NCBI GenBank assembly: GCA_017465145.1
Contig: JAFTWU010000006.1
Coordinates: 1 to 46,714 of the forward strand
From: Clostridia bacterium
GTDB taxonomy: Bacteria > Bacillota > Clostridia > Christensenellales > Borkfalkiaceae
Length of the DNA stretch: 46,714 bases
Direction: 5' to 3'
The notes beneath the pieces were generated by a model, which saw nothing but the letters and a program-made list of their open reading frames with translations, ran no database searches and was not told the origin of the DNA. Positions 28,140 through 35,425 of this stretch are shown here, piece by piece (position 1 is the stretch's first letter; every line of letters starts with the position of its first letter). The position numbers and the translations under genes are program-made.

Positions 28140-28779
28140 TTCTTAATTTCCTTAAATCTATACTTGTTTTTCTTATCATAAGAATTGCGCACGTATTTAT
28201 AAAAACAGAAACTATACCGCTTAAAATTGGTAAAGTAATGCTTCTTAACATTACGTTGGTTTCGCCAAACGTAAAAAGCATTGTGTTTGTTAGAGTTACT
28301 ATTGAAATGCTTGTCGAAATAAGGCTTATTATTGTTGCGCTAGAATAAATATAATTTGCCTTTCTAAAATATTTTATAACATTTATTATGGAAAATGTCA
28401 AAGAGGTAAAGGTATAGGTTGCAAGAGTAATAACGGTAATTTCATGGTGCTTAACATGTTGATTGCCATAAATTAAGACAAACATCATTGCCGAAAAGAC
28501 TAAACTTATTAAGAGAACGAAATACCCACACGTTCGCATATTTTTTATTCTTGTCTCAATAGGTTTTTTTGGCGACGTCTGAAAAAAGATAAAAATGCGA
28601 GTCATAGATAGAAGTGCATAATATATAGACACGGCAAAAAACCAATTTGATGAATATATATTTCCAACGACAAACAAGAAAACAGAAAAAATAACATTAA
28701 CAATAAAAGATAAAAGCAAAAACACCTTTATCCTAAATTGTATGCTATTTTTTAAGTTCTTAAAAAAAGTTGTGAACAT
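28120..28779 (-). CDS. Multi-spanning membrane protein, unknown function
   Basis: A 219-residue protein with about six hydrophobic segments (near 18-40, 45-67, 85-107, 115-137, 145-167, 175-205) and a basic, charged C-terminus. No family is recognised. It lies 8 nt downstream of the small membrane-protein gene and overlaps tetR, so the three form one operon. The ribosome site is weak, consistent with coupling to the gene before it. A sensor, transporter or stress-related role under TetR control is possible but not shown. Confidence 0.7.
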   Translation of the reverse strand: MFTTFFKNLKNSIQFRIKVFLLLSFIVNVIFSVFLFVVGNIYSSNWFFAVSIYYALLSMTRIFIFFQTSPKKPIETRIKNMRTCGYFVLLISLVFSAMMFVLIYGNQHVKHHEITVITLATYTFTSLTFSIINVIKYFRKANYIYSSATIISLISTSISIVTLTNTMLFTFGETNVMLRSITLPILSGIVSVFINTCAILMIRKTSIDLRKLRNEKERK

Positions 28780-28787
28780 ACTAGCAA

Positions 28788-29144
28788 CTATTCTTCGTTT
28801 GCTATTTCGTTTGCAAGTTTAATTATATCAGAAGCATACTTTCTTTTAGAATTTGCAAGTATTGTTTTATATAAAAGATAGTTTATGCTTACACCAACAA
28901 TCCCAACACAGCCTATAATAATACCTAACACCATCATCAAAGGGGTATTTGCTCCAATTATTCCCATAGATAAGCACATTCCCGTACCTAAAATAAGGCT
29001 TGAAACAATGCCAAAAGAATAAGCGAAAATATTTGCGGGGTTTTTTGCTTTTGCATCTAATCTTTTTAAGGCTTTAACTTTTGAAGTTTGTCTGGGTGCA
29101 TATTCGTTTGCAATTTGTTCTGCGTAAATTTTGTCTGTGTTCAT
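28788..29144 (-). CDS. Small two-helix membrane protein
   Basis: A 118-residue protein with a charged N-terminus (IYAEQIANEYAPRQTSKVKALKRLDAKAK) and two hydrophobic helices (about 39-62 and 68-92). Similar proteins in Clostridia carry the label 'dihydropteridine reductase' in databases, from memory; nothing in this sequence supports that enzyme activity (no nucleotide-binding motif). AAGGAG precedes the ATG. It is the first gene of the operon with the six-helix protein and TetR. Confidence 0.75.
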   Translation of the reverse strand: MNTDKIYAEQIANEYAPRQTSKVKALKRLDAKAKNPANIFAYSFGIVSSLILGTGMCLSMGIIGANTPLMMVLGIIIGCVGIVGVSINYLLYKTILANSKRKYASDIIKLANEIANEE

Positions 29145-29193
29145 TTTTAAATCTCCTTGTTTTTTGCGTTATTTTCTTTGCTTAAGCAATAAA

Positions 29194-29222
29194 ATTGTAT
29201 CATTGCGAAAAGGTAAATACAA
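29194..29222 (-). promoter_or_regulatory. Promoter of the TetR/membrane-protein operon
   Basis: Minus strand: TTGTAT (29217-29222), 17-bp spacer, TACAAT (29194-29199) with extended TGA. AAGGAG and ATG 29144 follow about 43 nt downstream. Confidence 0.65.
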
Positions 29223-29329
29223 CAACAAATAACACTTGAAGTGTTTATTTTACGATCGCACATTTATTTTTTAAATGAAAAGCTATTTATAAACAAAAAT
29301 TATTCTTAAAACAAAAAGTCATCTTGCAA

Positions 29330-29358
29330 TTTACAATGGGGCAATTAAATGTTAAAAT
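29330..29358 (+). promoter_or_regulatory. Promoter of the Y-family polymerase gene
   Basis: TTTACA (29330-29335), 17-bp spacer, TAAAAT (29353-29358) with extended TGT. Transcription start is near 29365. Confidence 0.65.
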
Positions 29359-29371
29359 ATTAATATGAGAT

Positions 29372-29399
29372 AGTTTGCGCCAAATTTTTAGCGTAAACT
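29372..29399. promoter_or_regulatory. Inverted repeat in the polymerase leader
   Basis: AGTTTGCGC (29372-29380) and GCGTAAACT (29391-29399) are complementary over 9 bp (one G-T). It sits just after the predicted transcription start, so it could be an operator or an mRNA hairpin. Confidence 0.45.
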
Positions 29400-29434
29400 A
29401 CAGCATAAAAGATTAAAAAGGGGGTACACTCTAT

Positions 29435-30697
29435 ATGAAAATGTTCTGTTGTATAGACTTGAAAAGTTTTTTCGCGTCGGTAGAGTGCGTTGAACGCGGT
29501 TTAGACCCCTTTAAGACTAATCTTGTCGTTGCAGACCCCGATAGAAGTAGGGGCACCGTTTGTCTTGCTATAACCCCCGCGCTAAAGGATAAGGGGATAA
29601 AAAACCGTTGCCGAATTTACGAAATTCCAAACCATATAGAGTATATAGTGGCAAAACCGCGTATGAAACTTTATATGCAAAAGTCGGCGGAAATTTATTC
29701 GGTATACTTAAAATATATCGCACCGGAAGATATTCACGTTTATTCGGTTGACGAATGTTTTATAGATTTAAGCGACTATATTAAACTTTACGGCAAAAAG
29801 GGTGAAGAAATTTGCCAAATGCTTATTGACGAAGTGTATAAACAAACGGGCATTCGTGCAGCGGTGGGTATGGGTACGAATATGTTTTTAGCAAAAGTCG
29901 CCCTTGATATCACGGCAAAAAACTCTAAAGACTTTAAGGGCTTTTTAGACCAAAAAACCTTTAGGGAAACTATTTGGCACCACCGCCCTATAACCGACGT
30001 TTGGAATATAGGCAGGGGCACGGCAAAAAGGCTAGAGCGTATGGGGATATACGACCTATACGGCGTTACTCTTTGCCCAGAAGAACTTTTATATAAAGAA
30101 TTTGGCGTTAACGCAGAACTTTTAATAGACCACGCTTACGGAATAGAGCCTTGCACCATTAAAGATATTCAAGGCTATAAATCAAAAAGCACTTCTATAT
30201 CGCGCGGGCAAATTCTTTTTGAAGATTACACCTTTGATATGGCGCGCATAATACTTCGCGAAATGGTGGACCAAATCGTTTTAGAACTTATTGATAAGGA
30301 GTGCGTTATAGACGGCATTTCCTTGCACATAGCCTATGCGGATAGGGATTTAAAACCTGCTAGCACTACTATTAAAATAGGGGAATGCACCAACTCTTTC
30401 AAAAAGATAATGGAACATTTTGAAAGATGTTACGACAAGATAGTGGATAAAAACCTTAAAATTCGTAAAGTTAGCGTAGGGCTTAATAATCTTATGCCAG
30501 AGTGTTACGCCACTTACGATATGTTTACCGATTTTAATGCAGAAAGAAAGGAAAACACGTTGCAAAAAACGATTATTGATATAAAAAAACGTTATGGCAA
30601 AAACGCCCTTATGAAAGGTACGAGTTATCAACAAGGCGCTACTGCTAGAGAGCGCAACCGTATGGTAGGGGGACACTTAAGTGGCGAAGAAGATTAG
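29435..30697 (+). CDS. Y-family (UvrX-type) DNA polymerase
   Basis: A translesion polymerase of the DinB/UmuC superfamily. At 420 residues it has the catalytic Asp8 in IDLKSFFASVEC, steric-gate aromatics Phe12/Phe13, and the palm motif YSVDECFIDL with Asp106/Glu107. A helix-hairpin-helix region (about 185-215, VWNIGRGTAKRLERMGI) and a little-finger domain follow. The DLKSFFASVEC wording and the overlapping YolD gene place it with Bacillus UvrX/YqjW rather than classic DinB. AAGGGGG precedes ATG 29435. These genes are usually damage-induced, but no canonical LexA box is visible. Confidence 0.93.
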   Translation: MKMFCCIDLKSFFASVECVERGLDPFKTNLVVADPDRSRGTVCLAITPALKDKGIKNRCRIYEIPNHIEYIVAKPRMKLYMQKSAEIYSVYLKYIAPEDIHVYSVDECFIDLSDYIKLYGKKGEEICQMLIDEVYKQTGIRAAVGMGTNMFLAKVALDITAKNSKDFKGFLDQKTFRETIWHHRPITDVWNIGRGTAKRLERMGIYDLYGVTLCPEELLYKEFGVNAELLIDHAYGIEPCTIKDIQGYKSKSTSISRGQILFEDYTFDMARIILREMVDQIVLELIDKECVIDGISLHIAYADRDLKPASTTIKIGECTNSFKKIMEHFERCYDKIVDKNLKIRKVSVGLNNLMPECYATYDMFTDFNAERKENTLQKTIIDIKKRYGKNALMKGTSYQQGATARERNRMVGGHLSGEED

Positions 30698-31025
30698 AGT
30701 TGGAAAAATGAGCCTTGCAGACAGGGCTAAACAATTTGCACCCTTTGCCGCCTTAACGGGACTTGGCGCTGTTATTAAAGACCAAGAAAAAGTTATCACT
30801 CCACGCCACGATATTACCGATGAACTTGCAAACGAACTATCTAAAACGGTAGCGGAAATTAAAAAAGGGGATATGGTTTCGGTAACCTATTACGATAAGG
30901 ACGGATATATTACGAAAGTAGGTATAGTTTCGCAGATAGATTTAACCTTTAAGGTAATAGTCGTCGTTAAAACGAAAATATCCTTTAGCGATATTTACGC
31001 ATTAAGCATCGTTAACGAAAACTAA
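30681..31025 (+). CDS. YolD-like family protein
   Basis: A 114-residue YolD-like protein, with MSLADRAKQFAPFAALTGL near the N-terminus followed by a beta-rich YDKDGYITKVGIVSQID part. In Bacillota, YolD proteins are routinely encoded with UvrX-type Y-family polymerases, and a UmuD-like role has been suggested for them. The start is GTG 30681, inside the last 17 nt of the polymerase gene, with GGGGGA upstream, so the two are translationally coupled. Confidence 0.88.
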   Translation: MAKKIRVGKMSLADRAKQFAPFAALTGLGAVIKDQEKVITPRHDITDELANELSKTVAEIKKGDMVSVTYYDKDGYITKVGIVSQIDLTFKVIVVVKTKISFSDIYALSIVNEN

Positions 31026-31046
31026 AAATAGTTTAAGATACCGTTG

Positions 31047-31075
31047 TTGACATTGATATTTAATAGTGCTATAAT
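31047..31075 (+). promoter_or_regulatory. Consensus promoter before second CDP-alcohol transferase
   Basis: TTGACA (31047-31052), 17-bp spacer, TATAAT (31070-31075) plus extended TGC. All twelve box positions match the consensus, the best promoter in the window. Confidence 0.9.
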
Positions 31076-31127
31076 TTTTTAAATAAAATCTAGCGTTTTA
31101 TATCTTTTTACACGGACAGGTGAAAAA

Positions 31128-31892
31128 TTGAAAGGTAAGATTGGGCAAACGATTAAAAAAATGCTAACCAAAGAACAGGTGTTTACAATTCCTAACGCCT
31201 TGTGTTTTTTGCGTATTTTAATTATACCGCTTATCGTGTGGGGCTTTTTCTTTTTAGACGTATGGTATTCCCACTATATAACTGCGGGTATAATAATTTT
31301 TTCCGCCCTTTTAGACGTTATAGACGGTAAAATTGCCAGAAAATTTAATATGGTTACCGATTTTGGTAAGGCGATTGACCCTATTGCAGATAAACTTACG
31401 CAAGTTACTGTTGCAACTTGTCTTGCTATAAAATACGTTTTGATGCGCGCCCTTGTCGTTCTTTTCGTTCTTAAAGAAATAGTAATGCTTATAATGGGAT
31501 TACTTGCTATGAGAAAGGGCATAGTTAAAAGCGCAAAATGGTTTGGAAAACTTAACACCGTAATTTTGTTTTTAACAATGTCGGTTATGGTGTTTTTCCC
31601 AAAATTGCCACCACTTGCGGTTAATATTATGACGCTTGTGGCAATGTGCTCTATGATAGCCACCATAATTTTATACGTTATATATTATATCGCTATAATT
31701 TACGGTAAAAAGAACGCTAAAACTTCTAAGGTGCTTACCCTTGACGGCAGAGTGCCAGATGCCGATTTGACGGTCGATAACGCCGTTAATTGTGAAACGC
31801 TAGCAACCAAAACGGATAATTTTTTTCAAGCGGAAAGTAAAGAGCAAATAAATAATTCCGTTCAAGCGGAAAAAGAGATAAAAGACTGCTAA
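31128..31892 (+). CDS. Second CDP-alcohol phosphatidyltransferase
   Basis: A 254-residue membrane enzyme with the full family signature: Asp63, Asp66-Gly67, Ala70-Arg71, Gly80, Asp84 and Asp88. It differs from the pgsA product (18525-19106) by an N-terminal amphipathic extension and a hydrophilic C-terminal tail of about 60 residues after the last helix. The alcohol acceptor cannot be read from sequence; phosphatidylglycerol-phosphate synthase or cardiolipin-type activity are options. The start is TTG 31128 with AGGTG upstream. The U32 gene follows after one base. Confidence 0.88.
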   Translation: MKGKIGQTIKKMLTKEQVFTIPNALCFLRILIIPLIVWGFFFLDVWYSHYITAGIIIFSALLDVIDGKIARKFNMVTDFGKAIDPIADKLTQVTVATCLAIKYVLMRALVVLFVLKEIVMLIMGLLAMRKGIVKSAKWFGKLNTVILFLTMSVMVFFPKLPPLAVNIMTLVAMCSMIATIILYVIYYIAIIYGKKNAKTSKVLTLDGRVPDADLTVDNAVNCETLATKTDNFFQAESKEQINNSVQAEKEIKDC

Positions 31893-31893
31893 T

Positions 31894-33900
31894 ATGAAAA
31901 TTTTATCACCGGCAGGTAACTTAAAAAGTTTAAGGGCGGCGGTTTGCAACGGTGCAGACGAAGTTTATCTTGGCATAAACGATTTTAACGCCCGCAATAA
32001 TATTGACGGTTTTGATATGACCTCGCTAGAAGAAGGGGTAGAATTTGCCCATCTTCACGGGGTCAAAGTTTTGCTTGCGGTAAATATTTTGTTTAGCGAT
32101 TTAGAACTTCCTTCTGCCGTTAAAACGGTTATAGACGCTTTTAACATGGGGGTAGACGCTTTTATCGTGCAAGATATCGGTCTTGCAAAAATACTTAAAG
32201 ATAACTATCCTAAAATTGAATTGCACGCTAGCACTCAAATGGCACTACATAACCTAGAAGGCGTTTTAGAGGCGCAATCTTTAGGGTTTAAACGCGTCGT
32301 TTTAGCGCGCGAAACCCCGCTAGAAGAAGTTCGCCGTATTAAAGATAACGCTAAAGTTGAAATTGAATATTTCGTTCAAGGTGCTCTTTGCGTGTCCTTT
32401 TCGGGCAACTGCTATTTAAGTTCATACCTAAACGATGCAAGCGGAAATCGTGGCAGATGCAAACAACTTTGCCGTTTGCCTTACACCCTAGAAGAAAACG
32501 GAAAGCCGGTAAAGGCGGGGTATTTACTTAGTGCCAAAGATTTTAATATGGCAGATAAACTTTTACAGTTGCAAAAGGCGGGCGTAGACGTTTTGAAAAT
32601 TGAAGGCAGGGCAAGAAGACCTTTCTACGTTGCAACGGCAACAAGAGAGTATTATAACGCGCTAAACGGCGGTAGAGTTAATCAAGATGCTATGCGCCTT
32701 GCCTTTAACCGCGGTTACACGGCGGGTTATTTAGACGGTAACGGCAATATAATTTCAGATATACAAAATCATGTAGGCTTAAAGGTCGGCACGGTTGAAA
32801 GGGTAAAAACGGGCAAAACTTTTAGCGAAGTGTTTATTAAAAGCACGCGCGAAATTCCAAAAAAATCTACCCTTAAAATTTTCGATGGCAATATAGAACG
32901 CTCTACCTTAACGGCATACGATATTAATGCGCTAGGTGGCGGAATTTACCGTTTAACAACAACTCAACCCGTAATGGCGGGGGATAGCGTTAATCTTATT
33001 GCAGACGGCAATTTAGAAAGCCTTGCGGAAAATTATAATAAAAAAGTTAAAGTCGATATAGAAATTTTTGCAAGTGTAAATAAGCCGATAAGCGCAACGG
33101 CAAATATTAACGGCAAAAAAATAGAAGTGTTTGGCGAAGTTTTAGAGCAGGCAAAAAGTCAACCGCTAACGGCAATAGAACTTGCTGATAACTTTGCAAA
33201 AAGTAACGACTTTATTGCAAGCATAACGGCGCATATCAACGGCAACGTCTTTATATTAAAAAAACAATTAAATCAATTCCGCAGGGACGTTTTCGACAAA
33301 ATTAAAGCGGAAATGCTTGCACCATATAAGCATAATGAAAAGGTTATAAGCGTTAAAAACGCGGGCAAGGTTAACGGGTTTAGCGACTTTGTTTTTACCG
33401 AAAATATATGCGCAGATTTTAACGAGAAAAACGTTATTTATTCGCCTGAAGAATATATAGAAGATAGCGTTAAAAAGTTTGTCGACGCTTGCCGTGAAAA
33501 AGGCAAAATACCCTATTTAGATACCCCTAACTTTGCACTTGAAAAAGATATTGAAATTATTAAAAATATCGTTAACAATACGGGGATAAAGGTGGTTGCA
33601 AACAACCTTTACGCCCTTAGTTTAAGTGAAGATACCGTTATAGGCGGTGGTCTTAACGTTTATAATTCGCACACGGCAAAATATTTTAATAAGCCCGTTA
33701 TAACGGCGGAAAGTGATATCGCAAAAAGGGTAAATTTCCCTTATATGACTTTGCGCCATTGTCCTATGAAAGCGCACCTTTTGGCAAACTGTAATAAATG
33801 CCCCTATCACGCGGGCTTTACATACGTAATGGATAGTGGAAAAAGGCTAAAATTAAAGCGAAAAAAACTGTCCACTTGCACCTTCTATCTTACCGATTAG
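31894..33900 (+). CDS. U32 family (RlhA-like) protein
   Basis: A 668-residue U32 family protein. The signature block EYFVQGALCVSFSGNCYLSS is at 158-177. Cys166, Cys173, Cys189 and Cys193 form the cluster that in characterised relatives (RlhA, UbiU/V, TrhP) binds Fe-S. A long C-terminal extension (about 300-668) resembles the DUF3656/collagenase-like part. It was once called a peptidase; better-studied members act in RNA hydroxylation. Another Cys-rich segment (HCPMKAHLLANCNKCPYH) lies near the C-terminus. Co-transcribed with the phosphatidyltransferase (1-nt gap). Confidence 0.88.
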   Translation: MKILSPAGNLKSLRAAVCNGADEVYLGINDFNARNNIDGFDMTSLEEGVEFAHLHGVKVLLAVNILFSDLELPSAVKTVIDAFNMGVDAFIVQDIGLAKILKDNYPKIELHASTQMALHNLEGVLEAQSLGFKRVVLARETPLEEVRRIKDNAKVEIEYFVQGALCVSFSGNCYLSSYLNDASGNRGRCKQLCRLPYTLEENGKPVKAGYLLSAKDFNMADKLLQLQKAGVDVLKIEGRARRPFYVATATREYYNALNGGRVNQDAMRLAFNRGYTAGYLDGNGNIISDIQNHVGLKVGTVERVKTGKTFSEVFIKSTREIPKKSTLKIFDGNIERSTLTAYDINALGGGIYRLTTTQPVMAGDSVNLIADGNLESLAENYNKKVKVDIEIFASVNKPISATANINGKKIEVFGEVLEQAKSQPLTAIELADNFAKSNDFIASITAHINGNVFILKKQLNQFRRDVFDKIKAEMLAPYKHNEKVISVKNAGKVNGFSDFVFTENICADFNEKNVIYSPEEYIEDSVKKFVDACREKGKIPYLDTPNFALEKDIEIIKNIVNNTGIKVVANNLYALSLSEDTVIGGGLNVYNSHTAKYFNKPVITAESDIAKRVNFPYMTLRHCPMKAHLLANCNKCPYHAGFTYVMDSGKRLKLKRKKLSTCTFYLTD

Positions 33901-33930
33901 ATAAATCTGAATAAATAAATTTAATAAAAT

Positions 33931-33962
33931 AAAAGCCCCGATTTGCATCGGGGCTTTCGCTT
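33931..33962 (+). terminator. Terminator after U32 gene
   Basis: AAAGCCCCGAT (33932-33942), TTGC loop, ATCGGGGCTTT (33947-33957). The left flank is A-rich, so it may also stop the convergent superoxide reductase transcript. Confidence 0.85.
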
Positions 33963-33992
33963 TATATTCTTTTTATAATAGTAAACAAATTA

Positions 33993-34367
33993 TTACGCTT
34001 TCCAAAGACTATGTAAGTTGCAATAAGCGTAAACTGCTTCTACGCTGTCCCCTTCGCAAAGGGCAAAGCAAGCCTTGGGTGCGTCGCCGGGTTTAAGCGC
34101 TTTACGTTGGTTACCTTGCTTGGTTTGAAGTGAAATCCATTCAATATAGTGTTCGGGTATCATTGGGTGTTCTACCGCGCCAACGGTAACTTTTACGATA
34201 TTGCCGTCAACCGTATATACGGGAACGTGCTTTTCTAACGACGCGTCGGTAGTGCCGGGGATAATTTCCGTCATTTTTTGACCGCAACACATAACGGGCA
34301 CGCCACTTTCTTTAACAAGTGCAATAATTTTGCCACAATGTGCGCATATATAAAATTTTTGTTCCAT
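33993..34367 (-). CDS. dfx: Desulfoferrodoxin / superoxide reductase
   Basis: Reduces superoxide to peroxide without releasing oxygen, the usual anaerobe defence. The 124 residues have both iron centres: the desulforedoxin-like Cys8, Cys11, Cys27 and Cys28, and the catalytic Fe site with Glu45-Lys46-His47, His67, His73, Cys116 and His119 (CNLHSLWK). It is therefore the two-iron desulfoferrodoxin type rather than neelaredoxin. AAGGAG precedes the ATG. It is monocistronic, with its own promoter. Confidence 0.96.
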   Translation of the reverse strand: MEQKFYICAHCGKIIALVKESGVPVMCCGQKMTEIIPGTTDASLEKHVPVYTVDGNIVKVTVGAVEHPMIPEHYIEWISLQTKQGNQRKALKPGDAPKACFALCEGDSVEAVYAYCNLHSLWKA

Positions 34368-34399
34368 AAGTCAGTCTCCTTAAATATTTATTTTTTATA

Positions 34400-34428
34400 A
34401 TTATTACATATTTTTCTTTTTAAGTCAA
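34400..34428 (-). promoter_or_regulatory. Promoter of dfx
   Basis: Minus strand: TTGACT (34423-34428), 17-bp spacer, AATAAT (34400-34405). Confidence 0.55.
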
Positions 34429-34450
34429 TATGCAAAATTCCATTTTTTAT

Positions 34451-34482
34451 AAAAAAAGACAGGCGATTACCTGTCTTTTTTT
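34451..34482. terminator. Terminator after XRE gene
   Basis: AAAAAGACAGG (34453-34463), CGATTA loop, CCTGTCTTTTT (34470-34480), with A- and T-runs on either side. The same stem sequence recurs at 35390-35419 on the other side of the XRE/lipoprotein pair. Confidence 0.9.
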
Positions 34483-34552
34483 AGTCTTTACTTTTTTATG
34501 TTTTAATAAAATAATAAAGGTTGCTCCTTTTATGCTTATATGTTGAACAAGT

Positions 34553-34756
34553 TTATTCTTCTAATAAATCTTCAACTTTAACTTCGAAAAAGTGAGCGAT
34601 GCTTAGTAAAGTATCTAAATCGGGCTCACGACTTCCACCTTCCCAAAAACTAACAGTTTGGTTACAAAAACCAAGTTGCTCACCTAGTTTTTGTTGAGAT
34701 AAGCCTTTTTCTATTCTTAACTCTTTTAATTTTTTCCCGAATACATTATTTTTCAT
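34553..34756 (-). CDS. Small XRE-family repressor
   Basis: A 67-residue protein that is essentially one Cro/C1-type helix-turn-helix: KLKELRIEKGLSQQKLGEQL, then GFCNQTVSFWEGGSREPDLDTLLSIAHFF. It has no effector or protease domain. It is divergently transcribed from a lipoprotein gene 82 bp away, with overlapping promoters and two palindromes between them, so it almost certainly controls both. Its predicted mRNA leader is only about 12 nt with no clear SD. Confidence 0.9.
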   Translation of the reverse strand: MKNNVFGKKLKELRIEKGLSQQKLGEQLGFCNQTVSFWEGGSREPDLDTLLSIAHFFEVKVEDLLEE

Positions 34757-34768
34757 AAAATTAGTTTA

Positions 34769-34781
34769 CTACAAATTGTAG
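34769..34781. promoter_or_regulatory. Operator candidate O1 of the XRE switch
   Basis: CTACAAATTGTAG, a perfect 13-bp palindrome. It covers the -10 box of the XRE promoter and lies just upstream of the lipoprotein -35 box. Confidence 0.7.
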
Positions 34782-34803
34782 GATTTTACTTGACTTCCTA
34801 CAA
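34775..34803 (-). promoter_or_regulatory. Promoter of the XRE gene
   Basis: Minus strand: TTGTAG (34798-34803), 17-bp spacer, TACAAT (34775-34780). Each box lies inside one of the two palindromes. Confidence 0.65.
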
Positions 34804-34818
34804 AACGTAGGATATAAT
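34790..34818 (+). promoter_or_regulatory. Promoter of the divergent lipoprotein gene
   Basis: TTGACT (34790-34795), 17-bp spacer, TATAAT (34813-34818). It overlaps the opposing XRE promoter almost completely. Confidence 0.8.
34797..34811. promoter_or_regulatory. Operator candidate O2 of the XRE switch
   Basis: CCTAC (34797-34801), five bases, GTAGG (34807-34811). It fills the spacer of the lipoprotein promoter and covers the XRE -35 box. It is centred 29 bp from O1 and shares the CTACAAA half-site. Confidence 0.7.
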
Positions 34819-34838
34819 GTAGAAAAAGGAGGTTACTT

Positions 34839-35375
34839 ATGAAAAAATTCTTAAAAGTTATAGTAACGGCAATGCTATTTGTGACAGTTTCATTAACCGC
34901 ATTTGGTTGTTCCGCAGGCGCTTATAGAAAAATGCGTAAAGATTTGGAAACAAATGGTACATATAATGCAACTTATGATCAGTATAAGATTAGTTTGTCA
35001 AGCAAAGTTGACTACTATTATTATGGTGATAGTGGTAATATCTGGTTAAATTATTCTGATTACGATGGTGGCACGCGTATTAGCTTTTTTATCAGCTTCG
35101 ACAAAAAATTATCGGGTGAATATTATTGGACTATGTATTATGGTGATTATACATTAATAGGCGATGTAGAGTCATCAGAATTCGACAAAAACACAAAATA
35201 CTTATATTATGATTCAAGTCAAAGTAAGGTTTCAACTTCGGTTTCCTTAAATTCCTCTTTGCGTGAACTTGCGGCAACAACATGTAAATATTGCTTACTA
35301 GATTTAGAGTTGTACTTTATAGATAATAATGTGGACGTTTCTATACAAGATTTAGGCTTTAAGAACTTATATTAA
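34839..35375 (+). CDS. Lipoprotein controlled by the XRE switch
   Basis: A 178-residue predicted lipoprotein. The signal peptide ends in AFGC (Cys24), and the mature part is rich in Tyr, Ser and Asp (YYYYGDSGNIWLNYSDYDGG) with alternating strands, suggesting a beta-sandwich. Two cysteines (TCKYC) lie near the C-terminus. No family recognised. AAGGAGG precedes the ATG. It is AT-rich relative to core genes and bracketed, with the XRE gene, by matching terminator hairpins. Confidence 0.85.
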   Translation: MKKFLKVIVTAMLFVTVSLTAFGCSAGAYRKMRKDLETNGTYNATYDQYKISLSSKVDYYYYGDSGNIWLNYSDYDGGTRISFFISFDKKLSGEYYWTMYYGDYTLIGDVESSEFDKNTKYLYYDSSQSKVSTSVSLNSSLRELAATTCKYCLLDLELYFIDNNVDVSIQDLGFKNLY

Positions 35376-35389
35376 AATTTAAACCAGAT

Positions 35390-35420
35390 AAAAAGACAGG
35401 CAAACTTACCTGTCTTTTTC
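35390..35420. terminator. Terminator between lipoprotein and condensation-domain genes
   Basis: AAAAAGACAGG (35390-35400), 8-nt loop, CCTGTCTTTTT (35409-35419). It has the same 11-bp stem as the hairpin at 34453-34480 and lies between convergent genes. Confidence 0.9.
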
Positions 35421-35425
35421 TTTTA

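Noticed and set aside
34553-35375. XRE/lipoprotein pair as a toxin-antitoxin system
   Set aside because: The partner has a clear lipobox and signal peptide and the genes are divergent; no toxin fold is visible.
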